From positions 1,426,001 through 1,490,000 of the forward strand of contig CM057059.1 in assembly GCA_029945375.1 (NCBI GenBank): a stretch of 64,000 nt of DNA, in the 5' to 3' direction. Position numbers and translations under genes: made by a program. This document shows positions 50,406 through 61,484 of the stretch, one piece after another. This DNA comes from Agaricus subrufescens. Taxonomy: Eukaryota; Basidiomycota; Agaricomycetes; Agaricales; Agaricaceae. Numbering within the stretch: the first letter of the stretch is position 1; the number at the start of each line of letters is the position of its first letter. The notes beneath the pieces are model-generated. The model made no database searches, had not been told where the DNA came from, and saw only the letters and a program-made list of their open reading frames with translations.

Positions 50406-50456
50406 TCAGCGTTCTGCGGGGGCTTGGAGAACAAAGGAAGGAGAAGCCGGATGCAT
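50406..50456 (-). promoter_or_regulatory. Candidate upstream ORF of the SPE2 leader (16 codons)
   Basis: An ATG at 50456 opens a frame MHPASPSFVLQAPAER and stops at TGA 50408-50406, 11 nt before the SPE2 start. Upstream ORFs control AdoMet decarboxylase translation in animals and plants. Whether this leader is transcribed is not known. Confidence 0.4.
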
Positions 50457-50613
50457 GTAACGGGGGGCAGGGTAGGCTGGGGCACGAGTCTCCGTCGAAA
50501 CTGTGCAGCGAGTCGTGTGCAGGCAGAGGCTGGCTTTTTTTGAGAAAAGTTACTTATCATCAATCGATCAAATCGCTCGCCTTGTCCTTCCCACGTTTCT
50601 TCTTTCACTCGTC

Positions 50614-51258
50614 ATGCCCGCCTTTCTTCCCCGCCTCAATCTCCTCCGCGTCGTCGCCCCCAGGGGCGCCCAGCCCCTCCTCCCCACCGCCGCCAGGGCC
50701 CGCACCGCACTCACCCACCAGCCCCGCAACTCCAACTCCCGTTTCTTCCATCATTTTCCGGCGCGGCTCACTAACACCCCGCCTGCACCGCATCCGCCGC
50801 CGCAGAAGGCGGGCCTCTCACAGCGGCTGAAGCACCTCATCAAGGCATATGGCTGGTATGCCCTCGGCGTTTACATCATTCTCTCGACGCTCGATTTTGG
50901 CATTGCCTTTGTGGGCATCAACCTACTTGGGGCGGAATACGTGTCTCGTATTGCTGCCCAAGCCAAGGGCTTTGTCTCTGATATGCTGCGTTCAAAACCG
51001 GTGGAGCCAGGGCGCGACCAGATAGAACAGACGACGTCTCCTAATCAAGTGGGCTCCGAGGGCCTTTGGGCCATGCTCGTACTGGCGTATACTGTACACA
51101 AAACCCTTTTTTTACCTGTCCGTGTGGGACTGACTGCGGCGTTGACCCCGAGAATAGTCGGGTGGCTGCGGCAGAGGGGCTGGGCTGGGAGTACGGGGGC
51201 TCGGCAAGCAGCGTCGGAAGTGAGGAACATGTTGCGGGAGAGGAGGAACCGGGACTGA
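50614..51258 (+). CDS. DUF1279 mitochondrial inner-membrane protein (Nat2/FAM210-like)
   Basis: This is an intronless frame of 214 residues from ATG 50614. The first about 45 residues (MPAFLPRLNLLRVVAPRG) are basic and Ser/Ala-rich, fitting a mitochondrial presequence. The DUF1279 core starts with LSQRLKHLIKAYGWYALGVY, then the hydrophobic stretch IILSTLDFGIAFVGINLLG. It continues with LWAMLVLAYTVHKTLFLPVR and ends with LTPRIVGWLRQRGW. This order of two helices with YxxHK and a PRIVxWLR motif is typical of the family. Human FAM210A/B and yeast Nat2 are members. FAM210A has been linked to mitochondrial translation, but the role in fungi is unclear. The start codon is 219 bp from that of SPE2. 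Confidence 0.82.
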   Translation: MPAFLPRLNLLRVVAPRGAQPLLPTAARARTALTHQPRNSNSRFFHHFPARLTNTPPAPHPPPQKAGLSQRLKHLIKAYGWYALGVYIILSTLDFGIAFVGINLLGAEYVSRIAAQAKGFVSDMLRSKPVEPGRDQIEQTTSPNQVGSEGLWAMLVLAYTVHKTLFLPVRVGLTAALTPRIVGWLRQRGWAGSTGARQAASEVRNMLRERRNRD

Positions 51259-51359
51259 GCATTGCTAGAAATACTATTATTTTCTCATTTTAATGTTGTT
51301 ATCTACTTATCACCACTCGATCATTGTTTCCGGCTGTTGCCGTTCCTCTGTCCACCACT

Positions 51360-51899
51360 ATGTCCTTGCTCGTCACTCGCGCCGTCCGCGTCGCTCGTAC
51401 GCGTCTGGCACACAGAAATGCCTCTACAAACCACGCAGGAGAGCACACTACTTACCCCAAAGAAGGTCAGCACATGCTTTTTTACCTACCACTCGGTAAT
51501 GGCTTTTGACTTGGACACAGATTTTGCTACTCCCTTCTGGCGCAACGCCCTCGTCGCTGCCGGCCTTGTCGTCGTCGCCTACAAATATGCACCTGAGCCG
51601 GGAGAGGATGTATATCTCACTCGATGGATCGCCATGTATGCGAATCCCGTAGGGGAATGGTTGAACAACAATGCAAGCCGTGCAGCCATCCAGGAGGTTG
51701 GCGCCGAGAACGCCCGGCTGATGATGAGTGCCCGACGGCCGCCAGTGCACCGGTTGCGCTATCCACAGTGCGTGTCATGGGCATAGGCAGGGGCGGTGAC
51801 TGACTAACAACTGGCAGGTCGTTTGAACAGGCGTCGCCGTTTGTAGTTGGGGTGGGCACGCAGGCGCGATTGGATGACCTGGTGGTGAAGCGGGGATAG
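51360..51899 (+). CDS. NADH:ubiquinone oxidoreductase 17.8 kDa-type subunit
   Basis: This is an accessory subunit of respiratory complex I in fungi. Three exons (51360-51465, 51521-51767, 51818-51899) total 435 nt, or 144 residues. The N-terminus MSLLVTRAVRVARTRLAHRN is a mitochondrial presequence. One membrane helix lies in FWRNALVAAGLVVVAYKYAP. The conserved motifs are PGEDVYLTRWIA, RRPPVHRLRYPQ and SFEQASPFVVGVG, the last two joined by a GTGCGT intron. They match the Neurospora 17.8 kDa subunit family. The gene follows the DUF1279 gene on the same strand by about 100 bp. Confidence 0.85.
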
Positions 51900-52021
51900 G
51901 GTGTGGGAATGTATTTGATAATAGATTACCTAATAGCTATACTCGTGTGGGGGTGTTGGTCGCGAACCAGACGCATGGTCTTTGAAATCCAAACGATACC
52001 CTAATCTTCTCCTCAACTCCC

Positions 52022-55000
52022 ATGCCCGCTCCCGCCCTCCTCTTCCTCCTCTCCAATGCCCTCCTAGCACGCGCCACGATTCCCCTCGTCGACTTCGACC
52101 GCATGGGCAAGGTCGGTCTCGCAGGCGATTTTGCCGGCTTTGACTTTTTCTCCAACTCTTCTCTCGCTTTCGATTCCACCTCTTCGTCTCTTTTCTCTCG
52201 TTCTTCAGACGGTTCCTTGTCCCGCCTCGCTTCGACCAACTCGGGAGGCAGGATCAATGCCGCTTGCGATCTCGATGGCATCGCCTATTTCGCTGGCTCC
52301 TTCTCCTCCCTCGCTGACGTTTCCTCCAACAACGTCATCTCCTACAACCCATCCTCCAACTCCTTTTCCTCTCTCACTTCCAACACCCCCAATGGCGAAG
52401 TCCTGTCACTTTTTTGTGACAAGCAGAACAAAAAAGTCTGGGCAGGTGGCTCCTTTACTTCGCCCGCTTCTGCTGTCGCTGTTTGGGATCCCAGTGGCCA
52501 ATCATGGAGCCCACCCCCCTTTCGCGGCTTCTCTGGTGCGCAGTCGCGAGTCAACTCCATCACAACCAACTCTTCCGACGACAGCATCTTTTTCGCCGGC
52601 TCCTTTCTTACCACTTTTGGCTCTGGCTCTATAAATACCACAAATAACCCAAATGTCCCACCCTCCATTGGCGCGACCCCCTTTACGTCCTCTCTCGTCC
52701 CTGTTCCCTTACAAAGCGCACAGATCCAGGGTTCTCCATCCACCGATGACCCGGGTTTCACCAACATCCAGAGCATTCTCTGTCCCGCTGGACCAGATGG
52801 GCCCGGAAACTCTTGGTTCTCCGTTGACAAGGGCGAACCCCTCATCAATGTCCGTACTTTCTCCTTCATCTCGGCTGCTGGTGTGCGCCTTGGCAACACT
52901 TTTCAGCCAAATCACGGGACAACCGCATTTAGGTGAGTTTGTCCTCTATAACAACAGACATTTTGTAAACTCTTGTCTCTCAGCATCACCACCATCCCCG
53001 ACAACCAAGTTCGTACTCTAACTTACGTCGACCCCGTCACGGGACAGAACCAAACATGCTCTGACCCCTGTCCGCTTTCGACCGATTCGTCCATCCTGTA
53101 TCAAGACTTTCTTTTCGATTCCACTATTCCCATCACGGGCGTCCAAGTCAAGTTATCGGCTTTTACCGGCAGTGGTCCAGGTCTACATATACTCCAATTG
53201 CTGTCATCTGGTGCCTTTGCATCCGCAGTTGACACCGATAATGGACAGTCTTGTTTTGCTCCCAATTCATCAAATACTACTCGAATGGGTGACTGGGTTG
53301 CAAAGGTAGCCGATACCGGGATTGCGGGGACTACTCGAACCGTTTTGGTGTCCGACGTTGATGTTGGCACTTCCTCGGATTCTGGACCTAGTTTCACCTG
53401 GAGGCCTTATGTGTCTGCTGCAGGAAATTACGATATCCACCTGAGGATACCGGGGTGTACCGAGTTTCAAGATTGTGCCTCTCGAACAAGCGTTAAAGTG
53501 ACCGTTTTTCCTGGAGAAAACCTTTCACCCTCAACTGCCACAATCTCTCAACAGAACCGGGGCGATGACAGTGCCCTTGTTTACAGCGGACCAATCGTGC
53601 CATCCGGTCCTGGATTTGTTACGACTATCACCATGGCTTTGGCCGACCAGCCTCAGGGTTCTGGTTCCGATGGCAAATACGAGATTGTAGCTGATCGGAT
53701 AGAACTTGTTCTCAAATCCGTCAACTTTTCTAACAGTTCGAATGCTACCACTGCATTGCAAGGTTCGCAGCGTAGTTTTGGTTTCTTCGAATGGCCACGA
53801 ACAGCTACTACCACCGACGGCTCTCTCGACGCCTCCCAGATTCTTCCTAACGCTTCGCTAACCACGCTCGATGGTATTGGCACGCAATTATATACCGCCC
53901 TCGGGAGTACTGATGTACTCAACAACGTTAATATCACTGCCATCGCCTATCACTCTTCCGGAATCATCTTCCTTGGTGGCAATTTCCATCTCTCATCTGG
54001 TTCCGCTTCTGGAGTGTCTCACATTGTGATGTACAAAAATGGGGCTTTGGCCCCTTTGGCAGACAACGGGTTGGATGGGGCAGTATCTAGTTTATTGGTT
54101 GACCAGAATCGTTTGTTTGTTGGAGGCATATTCCGTGACACGGCCGCCAACACTACTAACGGACGCCTACGCAGCATCGCTGTATACGACATCGAACAGA
54201 ACAAATGGGGCGCTCTGGGTACGGGCATCGATGGTCGCATAACAGGCCTTAGCTCAAACAATGGCCTTGTCCAAGCTGTTGGTTCCTTCTCTTCAGTTGA
54301 TGATAATGAGGTGTCTGGCATAGCTGTATGGAGCACCCACGTCAATGCTTGGATAGACAGTGGCGGATTTGTTATGGGTGACATATCGTTTATCGCTAAT
54401 GGCACTTCACAACAATGGCTTGCAGGCAGTGTAGTCGCGTTCAGGAAATTTGGTGCAAATGGCATTACGATGCTTCGAAACGGAGATAGCAACGGACCAA
54501 GAGTAGATTCCGTTCAGGTTGCATTATCCATACCACCTACCGTGGCGAATGCTAGTGCTTCAACCAGTCGACGATCGTTATTACTTCGTTCGGCCTGGGC
54601 GACTCCCCGATCTTCGCATCACAATTCGAAGAGGCAATCGAGTATCGTGCCTCCGCCACTGCTTCCTGTTTCTGCCTCTGTCGCAGCTCCTGCCGTCCTT
54701 GCTGGCACTTTTTGGACTAACAGTAGCGCCTCAAAAGAAATCGCTATTTTCGGTGGCAATTTTAGTCACAAGACGGGAGACGATGCCTCGGTCTCAGGCG
54801 TCTTGCTGTACGATCTCGAAAGTAACTCATCATTTGGCCTGGCTGGTCCTCAAGTGAATGGTGTAGTCCACGCCTTTCTGGTGGATGGTGATCGTCTCTA
54901 TGTGGGCGGGCAATTTACCATACCAAACACCACTGCCAATGGGTTTGCGATCTATGATCTTACGACACTGCAGTGGGACCTCGCCAATTTGCAGCCATTG

Positions 55001-56523
55001 CAAATCGGTGGTAACGGATCCGTCGTTGTTCGTTCAGTGACCAAATCTTCCAGTCAGCCCAACAAGGTCGTGGTCGCCGGTACTTTTGCACAAGCCGGAT
55101 CATTGAGTTGCGAGGCTGTATGCGTTTATGATACCTCTGATAGCCAGTGGAACGCTCCCGGTGCCGGCATCACGGGTCAGGTATCTGCTGTCGCCTACGC
55201 TGGGGTAGGTTCACACAACGTTAAAGTCTCGCTTTGATTCTTTCTCACTAGTTCTTCTAGAGTAATCAGGAATATCTCGTTGTTGGAGGATCACTAGCTT
55301 TCGGGGGCAATGGCTTCACCGGCGTTGCTGAGTTTGACCTTGTTAACTCTACCTGGGCAGCATTGGGCTCGGGTTCTGATCTCCCCGGCCCAGTGACGGC
55401 TCTCGAGGTGAATGATGGCAACCGGAGTAGTATTTTCGTTGGTGGCAGGTAAGGATAGTCGCAGTGCATCACCACCTTTGTTGCTTAAATATTTTGAAGA
55501 GCGTCTGACGGCTCAAATTCGTTCTTGTCCTTCTGGAACGGAGCCAAGTGGTCAACACTTAGTGAGTTCAAATACTGTGATCAAATGGGCTGTTCTAACT
55601 ACAGGCCTCTTAAAGACTCTAGCCTCAATTCGAATACGACTATTTCACAACTCACGATGGTACCTTTGCAAGATACACATACTGCGCAAGGTATTATTGA
55701 GCCTAACCGTATGTTGATGATCTCCGGCGCTCTGGTCGACACGAACTACGGCAATGCTTCGTCCGTTCTTTTTGATGGACAATCTTTCTTCCCGTATATT
55801 GTTTCGACGGCTCAAAACGGACAAGCGGGCTCGATCTTTTCTTTGTTCCATTCGTTCACAAAATTCAGCTTTGCTCAACACAGTGCGTCGCCCCTTGGCC
55901 ATTAATTTTCTCGAATACTAACTAGATTGCAGAATTTTTGGCAACTGGGATTGTCATTCTTATCTCCATTGCCATTTCTGCTGGAGTCGTTTTCCTTCTG
56001 GCGCTTATCGGCATCCTTTGGACACTTTTCTCCCGACGAGACGACAAGGTCAAGTACGAACCTAGCGAGGAGGACGATGATGATTCGACACAACTTCGAC
56101 CTTCATCGTTGCTTGAGCACATCAATGCCGCTACTCGCACCACTATTCTTGGGACTAGTCCTTTCAGCAACTACGTTGGAGAAAAGGAGGAAAGGTCAAT
56201 TCGTGGTGAAGACCATGACCCTTTCGGTCCAGATGCAAGTAACTACCTCAGGGCGGAAACACCTTCGGATGCAGTTGGTGGACTTTTGCCGGAGGAAAAC
56301 AGTCGTATGGCCCATGTACGATATGATTTCGTCCCCAAAGGTGAAGGGGAGCTACCGCTGCAAGCAGGAGCTGAAATCGAAATCTTGGATGATAAGGACC
56401 ATTCGTGAGTTACAACCTTTCTTTTTCATGTTGAAAATGACTCATGTGTATGATAGTTGGTGGTATGCCCGCGACCTCCGCACAGGACGGGAGGGTATCG
56501 TTCCAGCGGCATATTTATATTAG
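52022..56523 (+). CDS. RAX2: RAX2-like cell polarity protein with C-terminal SH3 domain
   Basis: The start at 52022 is a signal peptide (MPAPALLFLLSNALLARA). A very long, Asn/Ser-rich extracellular region of about 1,200 residues follows. It carries repeated kelch-like beta-propeller strands (AYFAGSFSSL, VWAGGSFTSP, IIFLGGNFHLSSG, RLFVGGIF, LYVGGQFTIP). A C-terminal membrane helix reads TGIVILISIAISAGVVFLLA, then RRDD. The cytosolic tail ends in a typical SH3 domain: AHVRYDFVPKGEGELPLQAG, EIEILDDKDHSWWYARDL, GREGIVPAAYLY. Rax2 marks growth or bud sites at the cortex. Introns lie near 52933-52982, 55205-55260, 55450-55505, 55880-55930 and 56405-56457. The stop is at 56521-56523. Many N-glycosylation sequons are visible. 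The SH3 domain is not part of yeast Rax2. Confidence 0.9.
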
Positions 56524-56699
56524 ACCTGAATTATTTTGTCTGGTCCGTGTTGAGGACATAAATTATATACCATTGTGCTTGTTCACGGTTTTTTATCCAA
56601 TTTGTTGTTCATAAAGTAAGGTTTTCCACTCTATTGCATTTGTAGATATGATGATATAAGGTACGGGAATGCATCATTAATACAGAAGACACAGGATGA

Positions 56700-58201
56700 T
56701 TATTGGAGCACTGGAAAGCAAATTATGAGTGGATCAATCAAAAAAAAAAGAAAAGAAAGTATATGCGTACATGGATCTCTAAAATGCTTCTGGTTATTGT
56801 GAATGAAGCCAACTTTGGTCTTGAATTGTTCGCGACGTCTTTGATCACGGAATTCACGAACGTGGCGACCGGCCTCTCTAGCTTCGCCACGATTGCGAGC
56901 CTTGACAACATCCGTACCAGCGCCAAACGCACCGAATCCACCTTTGCGTGGAACCAATGCTGAATTCTTGTCTGCGACTAACCGGCGAACGAGAGCTGCA
57001 CCGGAATTGGGATCTTCCGGTTTCCCTCCTCGAGGAGCTGAAGGGAATGATTGGTCGTAGTAGCGCTTCAGTGATCGATGCCCAATGCGTGCACCAGAAG
57101 GTAGTACGAGCTCAAGATGTGAGTCGCCATATGAGATTTGGTTGTCCGGTAATTCGTCTGCATCCTCTCCCGATTCAGATGCTTCTTCCTCATCCACGAT
57201 CTCATCTGCATCTCCACCATCTCCCTCGATGTCTTCCCAATCTTGGTCGTCGTTTGTGTGTTTTTTCTTCTTGTGTTGAGCATCGGGATATGAGCTCGTA
57301 AAGTCGTAATAGTCAGAAACCTCGAGGCGGTCCGTTTCATTTTCGTAGGCTATTTTGCAATGACTTTTGTCGATCATATGTTTACGGACGGCTTCTAGCG
57401 ACCGGAATTCTCTTCCTTTGTCGTTGCAGTAGACGCAGACATTACCAACAGCAATCTTTTCGCCGAGATAGGTGATTAGACCTGGAAGATCGACGAGGTA
57501 ATCGGCATCGGGGATGAAGAAAGAATGGAGTGAAGACATGTGGGTCAAGTTGTCTGTGAGATCAGGAGATTGCTGAGGGCAGAAGAGGCAGTGAGACAGT
57601 GTCAGGCGGGCACGAGCAGCTGCAATTTTTTCGTCAATGGTTTGGCTCGCTTCTGGATCTGCAGACTCTTGTTCATCTACGGAAAGAGCAGCAAGTTTCG
57701 TCTCCACTTTTTCAACAGTTGTCTCCGATACCTCTGGGGCATTTTCCTGATCAGGTTGTTCTGGAGGGCGTTCTGAAACTGGTTTAGGCCGAGGGTTGGG
57801 GCGGTTTTCATTTTCCTTGTGTTTTTTGGATTGCAAGTGCGAGCGATACGAGTTTTCAGTTGTGTAAACTTTGCTGTGAAGTCATCAGAATGATGTGATT
57901 GAACGGAGCCGGGGGTGACTCACTTGCAGACCTCACAGACCGAGCCTCTTGGAGAGGTCATAATGGCAGTTTCTGCTTTACGATCCAATACTTTCTGAGT
58001 AAATACAGTGATGCTGACGGGGAGCATCCCCGCCACTCGACGCTTCATATTGTAACGGTGGTGATCAGATTTATAGTGGTCCCCTGCCAAAAAAAGTCAA
58101 TTACTATACCGGAGCTATTGAACAAAAGACTTACGCTGCTCCTCGGGTGAAAGGAAGGCGATAGAGCATGATAGGCAGGTGTATACGGGTTGGCTGTCCA
58201 T
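56700..58201 (-). CDS. REI1: Pre-60S factor REI1 (ZNF622)
   Basis: This is a cytoplasmic zinc-finger protein that helps release Arx1 from late 60S ribosomal precursors. The start is at 58201 (MDSQPVYTCLSCSIAFLSPE). An intron (about 58134-58085) joins SPEEQ to RDHYKSDHHRYN, closing the first C2H2 finger. Further fingers are SVCEVCKVYTTENSYRSH, CLFCPQQSPDLTDNLTHM and CVYCNDKGREFRSLEAVRKH. A strongly acidic region follows. The C-terminal conserved block has LVLPSGARIGHRSLKRYYDQ and FKTKVGFIHNNQKHFRDP. A last intron leaves the final codons LLQ before the stop at 56700-56702. All known Rei1 features are present, so it should be functional. Confidence 0.95.
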
Positions 58202-58284
58202 GGGGGGCAGTTGAGGAAGATGGGGGAGAAGATGAGAGAGATAGAGAGAGCGTATATTTCGATGATGACAAAGCGTATCTACAT

Positions 58285-59660
58285 TTAGATTCCCTGCACC
58301 AATATAGTTGTGTCATCCATCCACTTGAATTCCATGAATTCTAAACTAATGTTTCTCGATACTTTCTCAGCGTCATCCCCTCCGAGGGCATGGCGCAATA
58401 AAGCCAAGGCTAAGTTATTATTAGTCGGATCGCGTTTATCGAGAGCACACAACCAAAGTTCAGGCAGCTGTTCTTGAGTCAACGTTTCGCACTGATCCAG
58501 ATACAAGTCGACTAGTCCATCTGAGCACATGATCAGGCGTGTCTCTTGGTATTGGTCGCCGTTTAAGCAGACATGCTGGACGTCTGGGCGGTTGGACAAG
58601 TAGGGGGGAGTCTGATTACGCGCTGTGATTTCTTCGAGGCTGGTAGCTGAGAAAGAAAAGCCTGGAACGGTCCGCGCAAAAATTTGGTTGCTGTAGATGG
58701 AGGGCAGTTTGAATGTATAATCGCCAAGGGCTATGGTCGACTCTTGAGAATGAGAGAACCAGAAAAAAGAGGCGCGAACCTCGTGTAACCGCGATGGCGC
58801 CGAGGACTCGTTCGTTTAGAACACACTCCGCCTCGCCGGGGTGGTCTCTACGGATTTGGTCGACTTCGGTCTTGTTCTGACCGTTGTGGAAAGAGCTGAG
58901 AAGGGACGCGGACCACTTTCCTAGATGATCTTTCCTGCCAAGGGCTTGGAAGATAAAGAGTGAAGACGAAAGATTGAGAGAAACGGGGCGGCATACCGAC
59001 GATTCCATCACCAAGGGTGGCAACCCAGAGGTTTTGTTTTGGGGGATCGAGGAGGGCGATGAGGGCGGTAGAGCCGTGCATGCATCGTTTGAGGATCACG
59101 TCGCTGTCATTCGAGGCCTGAAGGTCGCCAACCAGGGCCTGGAGTTTGCTGTCCGACATTTGAGCAATGGCCCCAGCGTCAGGAAGAATGCCGAGGAGGT
59201 CGCGCTTTATACTGTCGTCAAAATCAACAATGGTATCGTGGAGGAGCTGGGATATATGGTCAGGCTGAGAATTGGATCTAGATTCGAGACGCTGCTTGAG
59301 CCGAGTGGGAAAGACTTGTGTGGCGTAGTCGACTGTTGCATGGCCGCCGTGGCCTGGCGGGGGGTAGGGGTGAAAAAGAGAATGAAGAGGAGTACAAAAG
59401 GGCAGACCATCGAAGACTGCACGAAAGGACCATTGGCCATCGGAGAGGGGCCAGTTCTGGACGACGTAGCGATCCTGGTTGGCAAAGTGGGGGTTGGGGG
59501 AGGGCTGAAAGGAAACGACGTGAGTATCGCCGAGAGTGTTGGGAGAGGAGAGACGGGTAAGCTCTGAGGAGAGAAGGGGCTCTTGGTAAGAGGTGTACGT
59601 GCAGGGAACGAGATCGCCCGGGCAGCCCATGTCCGTCCACTTGGTGGTGGAGGAGGACAT
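58285..59660 (-). CDS. PP2C-type protein phosphatase (PDP/Ptc5-like)
   Basis: This is a metal-dependent Ser/Thr phosphatase. The start is at 59660 (MSSSTTKWTDMGCPGDLVP). The metal-binding motifs are NQDRYVV and AVFDG joined to HGGHATV across an intron (about 59393-59340). Then come HGSTALIALLDPPKQNLWVA with TLGDGI, a GxxALGDYTFKLP block after the intron near 58790, and DGLVDLY. The C-terminus has WMDDTTILVQGI, the final Asp-Asp metal site. The order and the ALGDY-FKLP block resemble pyruvate dehydrogenase phosphatase (PDP1/Ptc5), but no clear presequence is seen. The start (TNKWT-like) suggests a cytosolic form, so the substrate remains open. The length is about 400 residues. Confidence 0.92.
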
Positions 59661-59764
59661 GACGGTTGAGGCTGTGACGGGCGCTAAGATGGACTGATGA
59701 TGGACTGATTGCCTTTTAGAGAGACAGTGTATATAATATTGAGGCAAAGTAGTACAACAGGTGA

Positions 59765-60352
59765 CTAGGAAGAAGCCTGTGGGGGAGGGCTGTGGGTGAT
59801 GGGATCGCTGGGGGGGAGAGAGTGAGGGGGACGAACGGGAGGTTTAATGCCGAAGCGTTCGGCGCGCTTTTTGCGCTTCTCGAGCTCTTCGTCGTCGGCA
59901 GGGGCGGGGGCGGCACTGGTGCCGAAGCGCTGTGCGCGTGCCTTGAGTTTTTCCGAGTCCTGGAGAAGGGTCAGCAGGCGTGGGGGGGAGAGAGGCGGGG
60001 CTGGACGGACGTCTGGGGGGGTGTTTACGAGGGGTATGCCGAAGCGGGCGGCGCGCGCCCTGCGCTTCTCGAGCTCGAGGGCCTCGGGGGAGAGGGCGGC
60101 CTCTGGCTCGGGCTGCTGCTGCTGGGCAGGGGGCGGGGTTGGCTCCGGCGGCGGCGGCTGGATCTGCGGGGGTGGCTGCGCGGCGGCAGGAGGGGCGTAG
60201 AGGGCGCGGTAGGCGTCCTGGGCGTCCGGGCTGTCGAGGATGCGGGCGACGAGGTCGGCCTTGGTGGCGCGGGCGGGCGGGGGCGTGCTGGCGGCGGCGA
60301 GGATGCGGCGGAGGTCGGCGACCTTGAGCGGCTTGAGGTCGTCGGGGAGCAT
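59765..60352 (-). CDS. THO1: SAP-domain mRNA export factor THO1 (SARNP/CIP29)
   Basis: This is an intronless frame of 195 residues. The N-terminus MLPDDLKPLKVADLRRILAA and ATKADLVARILDS form a SAP nucleic-acid-binding helix pair. A Pro/Gln-rich linker follows. Three copies of a basic RFG motif come next: RRARAARFGIPL, KARAQRFGTS and KKRAERFGIK. In SARNP and Tho1 such motifs contact the DEAD-box export helicase (DDX39B/Sub2), so three binding sites are likely. The protein acts in packaging mRNA for export. It stops at 59765 and starts 31 bp from the HAP2 start codon. Confidence 0.9.
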   Translation of the reverse strand: MLPDDLKPLKVADLRRILAAASTPPPARATKADLVARILDSPDAQDAYRALYAPPAAAQPPPQIQPPPPEPTPPPAQQQQPEPEAALSPEALELEKRRARAARFGIPLVNTPPDVRPAPPLSPPRLLTLLQDSEKLKARAQRFGTSAAPAPADDEELEKRKKRAERFGIKPPVRPPHSLPPSDPITHSPPPQASS

Positions 60353-60383
60353 GGGAGAGGGCGTCACGTGGGGCAGCTCTGGC
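60353..60383. promoter_or_regulatory. Divergent promoter, THO1 / HAP2
   Basis: Only 31 bp separate the two start codons. GTCACGTGGGG (CACGTG at 60365-60370) lies in the middle. The core promoters and leaders must overlap the opposite coding regions or be extremely short. Confidence 0.5.
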
Positions 60384-61392
60384 ATGGACCTCCACGACGT
60401 GCAGCAGCAGGCGCAGCAGCAGGCGCAGATCCACATCGCGCACTCGCTCGACGCCCTGCACCACCTGCCCCACGCCGACCCGCTCTTCCGCCCCTTCTTC
60501 CGCGAGCCCGACCACTTCCCGCTCTACGCCAACCACGACCTCTTCGCCCACCACCCCGCCCCCGACGCCCCCGCCTCGCCCTCCCCCTCCAAGTCCCCCG
60601 AGCGCCCCCTCGAGCTCGCCAGCATCGACGACGAGCCCCTCTATGTCAACGCCAAGCAGTACTTCCGCATCCTCAAGCGCAGGGTAGCCCGCACCCGCCT
60701 CGAGGAGGTCCACCGCCTCTCCCGGCAGCGCAAGGTGAGCCCCCCGCCCCGAGCCCCCCGCCCCGCTCACCCCCCTCCAGCCCTACCTCCACGAGTCCCG
60801 CCACAAGCACGCCATGCGCCGCCCCAGAGGCCCCGGCGGCCGCTTCCTCACCGCCGAGGAGATTGCCGCCCAGAAGCAGGCCGCCCAGGACGAGCCGGCC
60901 TCCTCCACCCTCCCCGCCGCCGACCCCGACCCCGACGACGAGCCCGAGGACGACGACTCCAAGCCAGACGACTCCTCCGCCAGCCCCGCCCCCGACAACG
61001 AGGTCTTCATGGCCCCCCCCGATTCCATGGGAATCATCAGCATGGCCTACCGCCCCCCCATAGCCCTCCCTCCCGCCCACTCCCACCCCTCTCCCCATCC
61101 CCCACCGCCCTCCGCCTCGTCCTCCTCTCGTCCCGCGCCCTCTCCCCCCTCGGTCTATCCCCCGCAGCCCCAATCTTCCCAGCAGGAACCCCAGGACAAG
61201 GGTGCCTCTGTCACCCTCACCTCGCCCTATTCCGTCCAGATGCACCATGTCCCCCACCCACACGCCCACGCCAGACACCACCACTCCATCAACCCCTACC
61301 TCTACAACGCGGACGCCGTCGACTCCACCGCCGACTCGGAAATGCAGAGGAGGACAGAGGAGATGATTCAGTTCGGTGCTGGCCCATCCTGA
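60384..61392 (+). CDS. HAP2: CCAAT-binding factor subunit HAP2 (NF-YA)
   Basis: This is the sequence-specific subunit of the HAP2/3/5 complex, which binds CCAAT boxes in promoters. Two exons (60384-60734 and 60781-61392) encode 320 residues. The core is split by the intron. The subunit-association helix is [20 protein letters not shown], followed by [14 protein letters not shown]. The DNA-binding part is [20 protein letters not shown] with RFLTAEE. The N-terminus is Gln/His-rich and the C-terminus is Pro/Ser/His-rich. All contacts known in the family appear intact. The gene shares a 31-bp head-to-head promoter with THO1. Confidence 0.97.
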
Positions 61393-61484
61393 GCTTTCTT
61401 TCCTTCTTAATTTATACGTGAAAAAGTCTTTCCTGTTCCATTTGTCTGTACCCAGTGCGCAAAGAATGTGTCAAATCTAAAAGC

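Noticed and set aside
59792..61063. 423-codon + strand frame across THO1 and into HAP2
   Set aside because: It is low-complexity Gly/Arg/Pro sequence produced by high GC content. The conserved SAP and NF-YA domains lie in other frames.
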